DNA of 6,866 nucleotides from positions 1 to 6,866 of the forward strand of contig CAZIJC010000218.1 of the NCBI GenBank assembly GCA_964539385.1. The letters are read 5' to 3'. The stretch comes from JAUVZF01 sp964539385. GTDB lineage: Bacteria > Planctomycetota > Phycisphaerae > FEN-1346. The notes beneath the pieces were generated by a model. That model was not told where the DNA came from. It did not search any database and saw nothing but the letters and a program-made list of their open reading frames with translations. This document shows positions 4,467-6,866 of the stretch, piece after piece. Positions within the stretch are counted from its first letter, which is position 1; the number at the start of each line of letters is the position of its first letter. The position numbers were made by a program, and so were the translations under genes.

Positions 4467-6773
4467 ATGGCAGGCGCACGAGACGTCCGGGCGGGCAAGG
4501 CCTACGTCGAACTCTCGACGAAGGACAAGATGACGCGGGGCCTCGCTCGGGCCCAGGCCCGCTTGCAGGCGTTCGGAGCGGTCTGCCAGCGCATGGGCCG
4601 GAGCCTTTTCGCCGTGGGCGGCGGGGTCCTGGCCGCGTTGGGCGCTGCAAGCAAAGTGTTCGCCGACTTTGAGAAGCAGATGGCGATGGTCTCCACCATG
4701 CTCGACCGGCCCGTCGCGCACATGGCCCGATTCAAGGAAGCCGTCCGCGACATGGCGGTCTCTTCGGGCCAATCGACCGAGACCATCGCCAAGGGACTCT
4801 ACGACATCCTCTCGGCCAGCATCGCCCCGGAGAAGGCCCTGGGATTCCTTCGCGTGGCACTCCGTGCGGCGGAGGGCGGCATGACCGACGTGGCCACGGC
4901 CACAAAGGGCATGATCCGCATCCTGCGCGCCTACGACATGGACGCGGCGCAGGCGGCCGACATCAGCGACACGCTGTTCACGGTCGTCAAGAAGGGCGTC
5001 ATCACCTACGAGGAGCTCGCCGAGCACATCGGGACGGTCGCGCCGAGCGCCCGGGCCGCGGGTCTGACGCTTCAACAACTCAGCGCCGCCATCGCAACCG
5101 TCGTGTCCGTCGAAGAGCCGGCCCGCGCCATGACCGCCCTGCGTCAAGCGATCTTTGAGGCCGCCGAGGAAGGAACCGATCTCCTGTCGTTCGTGCGTGA
5201 ATTCAAGGACGCCGATCTTGCGAAGGTCATCGCCGCCGGCATTCCCAAGCGGGCCGCCCAGGGCGTGGTGATCCTCGCCAACAACCTGAAACTGCTCGAT
5301 GAGAACCTCGCGGCGATGGCCGGCAGGGCCGGCGCCGGCGAAGAGGCCTACAAGAAGATGGCCGGCACCCTCACGAAGGCATTCAACCAGGCGAAGCAGG
5401 CTGTCGTTGTCGCGGCAGGGCGGATCGGCGAAGCCCTGGCGCCCGTCCTCAAGGATTGGCTCTCCGGCGCCAAAGAGGCGATTGAATCCTGGGCGGCGTG
5501 GATCCGCGAGAACCGCGAACTCGTCGCCCAGTACGCGAAACTTGCCCTCAAGATCGCCGCGTGGACGGCCGGCCTCGGCGCGGCCCTCATCGTCGTCGGC
5601 AAACTGGCCTTCGGCGTCAAGGGGCTCATCGGCGTCCTGATGATTCTGACAGCCCACCCCCTGGTCGCGGCGTTCGTCGGCGTGGCCGCCGTCATCGGGG
5701 GCATCTGCTATGCCCTCGACAAACTCACCGTCAAGGTGGCGACGCTGAATGACGCCGCCGGCAAACACCTGCGGACGCAGAACGAGCAGCGGGCCGCAGA
5801 CCTTGCCCGAATGGATCGCCTGAAGCAGCTCGCCGACAAGCAGCGCCTCGACAACCACGAAATGGACGAGGCAACGGGCATCATCGACGAACTGGGGAAG
5901 CGCTACGGGGACCTCGGCGTTACGCTGGATCGAACCACCGGCCGGCTACATGGCGTGGCTGACGCCATGGGTGATGTCATTAAGGCGATGCGGGCCCATG
6001 CCGAGTTCAACATCCACGACAAAATCCGCGAACTCGAATCGAACTACGCCGATCTGCACGAACAACTTGAGGCCGAGCAAGTATGGATTTGGAACGTCCT
6101 CTCCGGCAGAGTGGATCGTGATACCGCTCGTCTGAACCGCCTCTGGGACAGGATCAAGGCCGCCAAGGCGGACCTTGAGGCCGTTCGTCGCGGCCAGCGC
6201 GGTGCCCTGACCGGCGGCGTGGAAGCCGAGGCCGCTATTCCGGCACTACCCGTTCCCGCCGGCGCTGCGCCGGCGGAGGAAGGGCCGGCCTGGTCGCGCG
6301 AGGTGATGGAGGAGCGGACGGGTCTTCGCATGGAGGCCGACGCCCGCGAGGCCGCCGACGAGGAGGCCAGGCGGCGACTTGAGGAGCAGAACCGTCTCAG
6401 ACTCGCCGCCCTCAGTGAGGAAGAGCGCCTCAGGCACGAGATCGCGCGGGCAGAGATCGAGGCCACCAAGGAGGGCATCGACCTGCGCCTGGCGCTGCTT
6501 GCATTGGAGCGCCGGCAGGCGCTCGCGCAGGCTCCGGAAGGGGTGGATACCGCCCTCATCAAGCGGCTCTACGACGCCCGCCGGCAAGCCATCCTCGCGG
6601 GTGCCGAAACCGATAAGGTCGCCCGGCGCTTCCAGGTCCGCGGCCAGTTCGGCGGCCTCGGCGCCGAGCGGATCGGGGGCGGGAACACGGCCGAACGGAT
6701 GGCCAGCGGGATCGAGGAGATCGTGAAGAACACAAAGCCCTTGCGCCAAGCGGGAACGCTGGTCTTCGGCTGA
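4467..6773 (+). CDS. Phage tail tape measure protein (TP901 type)
   Basis: A 768-residue protein that sets tail length by spanning the tail tube and is normally released into the cell during DNA entry. Residues about 10-70 are the N-terminal helix (VELSTKDKMTRGLARAQARL) and a glycine-rich hydrophobic patch (GGGVLAALGAASKVFADFEK). Residues about 70-280 are the PhageMin_Tail/TP901 core, with EKQMAMVSTMLD, SGQSTETIAKGLYDILSASI, GMTDVATATKGMI, ADISDTLFTVVKKGVITYEE and IGTVAPSARAAGLTLQQLSA. Residues 366-416 hold two or three membrane-like hydrophobic stretches, as is common in these proteins. Residues about 515-580 and 610-720 are coiled coil, separated by an Ala/Pro linker (590-609). The end, NTAERMASGIEEIVKNTKPL (740-759), is a typical tape-measure C-terminus. 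The length suggests a siphovirus tail of ordinary size. The gene is complete and its start is well defined. Confidence 0.93.
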   Translation: MAGARDVRAGKAYVELSTKDKMTRGLARAQARLQAFGAVCQRMGRSLFAVGGGVLAALGAASKVFADFEKQMAMVSTMLDRPVAHMARFKEAVRDMAVSSGQSTETIAKGLYDILSASIAPEKALGFLRVALRAAEGGMTDVATATKGMIRILRAYDMDAAQAADISDTLFTVVKKGVITYEELAEHIGTVAPSARAAGLTLQQLSAAIATVVSVEEPARAMTALRQAIFEAAEEGTDLLSFVREFKDADLAKVIAAGIPKRAAQGVVILANNLKLLDENLAAMAGRAGAGEEAYKKMAGTLTKAFNQAKQAVVVAAGRIGEALAPVLKDWLSGAKEAIESWAAWIRENRELVAQYAKLALKIAAWTAGLGAALIVVGKLAFGVKGLIGVLMILTAHPLVAAFVGVAAVIGGICYALDKLTVKVATLNDAAGKHLRTQNEQRAADLARMDRLKQLADKQRLDNHEMDEATGIIDELGKRYGDLGVTLDRTTGRLHGVADAMGDVIKAMRAHAEFNIHDKIRELESNYADLHEQLEAEQVWIWNVLSGRVDRDTARLNRLWDRIKAAKADLEAVRRGQRGALTGGVEAEAAIPALPVPAGAAPAEEGPAWSREVMEERTGLRMEADAREAADEEARRRLEEQNRLRLAALSEEERLRHEIARAEIEATKEGIDLRLALLALERRQALAQAPEGVDTALIKRLYDARRQAILAGAETDKVARRFQVRGQFGGLGAERIGGGNTAERMASGIEEIVKNTKPLRQAGTLVFG

Positions 6774-6778
6774 CTCGT

Positions 6779-6805
6779 GCTTCGCAGCGAAGCGCTGCTT
6801 CGCAG
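6779..6805 (+). other. Nested, mutually exclusive hairpins after the tape measure gene
   Basis: Three short perfect stems share bases: GCTTCG/CGAAGC (6779-6784 with 6788-6793), GCAGCG/CGCTGC (6784-6789 with 6793-6798) and GCGAAGC/GCTTCGC (6787-6793 with 6797-6803), each with a 3-nt loop. GCTTCGCAG also occurs as a direct repeat (6779-6787 and 6797-6805). No T-run follows. Role unknown; pausing, mRNA processing or a small repeat remnant are possible. Confidence 0.6.
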
Positions 6806-6811
6806 AGTAGC

Positions 6812-6817
6812 AGGTGA
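6812..6817 (+). promoter_or_regulatory. Ribosome binding site for the gene starting at 6824
   Basis: AGGTGA, a good match to the 16S rRNA tail complement, lies 6 nt before GTG 6824. The 8-mer AGCAGGTG containing it (6809-6816) recurs at 6819-6826 over the start codon. Confidence 0.5.
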
Positions 6818-6823
6818 GAGCAG

Positions 6824-6866
6824 GTGGCGATAACCGTCGAGGAAAAACCCGACAGCCGCGAATCCG
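6824..6866 (+). CDS. Start of a downstream phage gene (partial at 3' end)
   Basis: The frame opens with GTG at 6824 and reads (M)AITVEEKPDSRES to the window edge without a stop. An in-frame TGA at 6815-6817 closes the frame upstream, so GTG is the only usual start here, and it has a good ribosome site. The N-terminus looks like a beta-strand followed by a Pro/Ser turn, similar in style to tail or baseplate proteins that follow tape measure genes. With 14 residues visible no family can be named. The 50-nt gap after the tape measure stop fits the same operon. Confidence 0.55.
   Translation, partial: MAITVEEKPDSRES

Noticed and set aside
4449..5858. Long open frame (469 codons) on the - strand
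   Set aside because: It lies wholly opposite the well-supported tape measure gene in GC-rich DNA, where antisense frames stay open by codon bias. Its His/Gly/Arg/Asp-rich translation shows no family features.

Overview
The window is a high-GC stretch in which every gene I can support lies on the + strand, packed with 1-bp overlaps or short gaps. It reads as part of the late (structural) operon of a tailed phage or prophage. The clearest anchor is a 768-residue tail tape measure protein (4467-6773) preceded by an HK97 gp10-like tail-completion protein (3938-4399). A lipobox-type signal peptide at 2927 points to a Gram-negative (diderm) host. GC-rich composition and the general style of the proteins would fit a planctomycete-like or similar environmental bacterium, but nothing here fixes the taxon, and I cannot tell an integrated prophage from a free virus because no integrase or attachment site is visible.

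Layout: (i) the C-terminal tail of an unidentified gene (to 142); (ii) a small beta-rich virion-type protein (124-390); (iii) a 465-residue fibre/spike whose middle is about 20 tandem 14-residue YadA-head-like repeats (390-1787); (iv) a full-length P-loop sulfotransferase (1787-2599); (v) a small helical protein (2616-2885); (vi) a 325-residue predicted lipoprotein with a second membrane-like segment and a charged coiled-coil tail (2927-3904); (vii) the gp10-like protein (3938-4399); (viii) two back-to-back GC-rich hairpins (4399-4445); (ix) the tape measure protein; (x) a short spacer with nested, mutually exclusive hairpins (6779-6805); and (xi) the first 14 codons of a further gene with a GTG start (6824-end).

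Genes (ii), (iii) and (iv) are joined by two consecutive TAATG stop/start overlaps, so the small protein, the fibre and the sulfotransferase look like one translationally coupled unit. The most interesting reading is that the sulfotransferase modifies either the coupled fibre, whose repeats hold about 42 tyrosines in 279 residues, or a host surface glycan that the fibre recognises. This is inference. A second point of interest is the lipoprotein, whose order of parts (N-terminal lipid anchor, long helical region, later membrane segment followed by RKRK) resembles a unimolecular spanin with an extra cytoplasmic coiled coil. No stretch over 300 bases lacks a gene. I saw no tRNA, CRISPR array, insertion sequence or convincing promoter.
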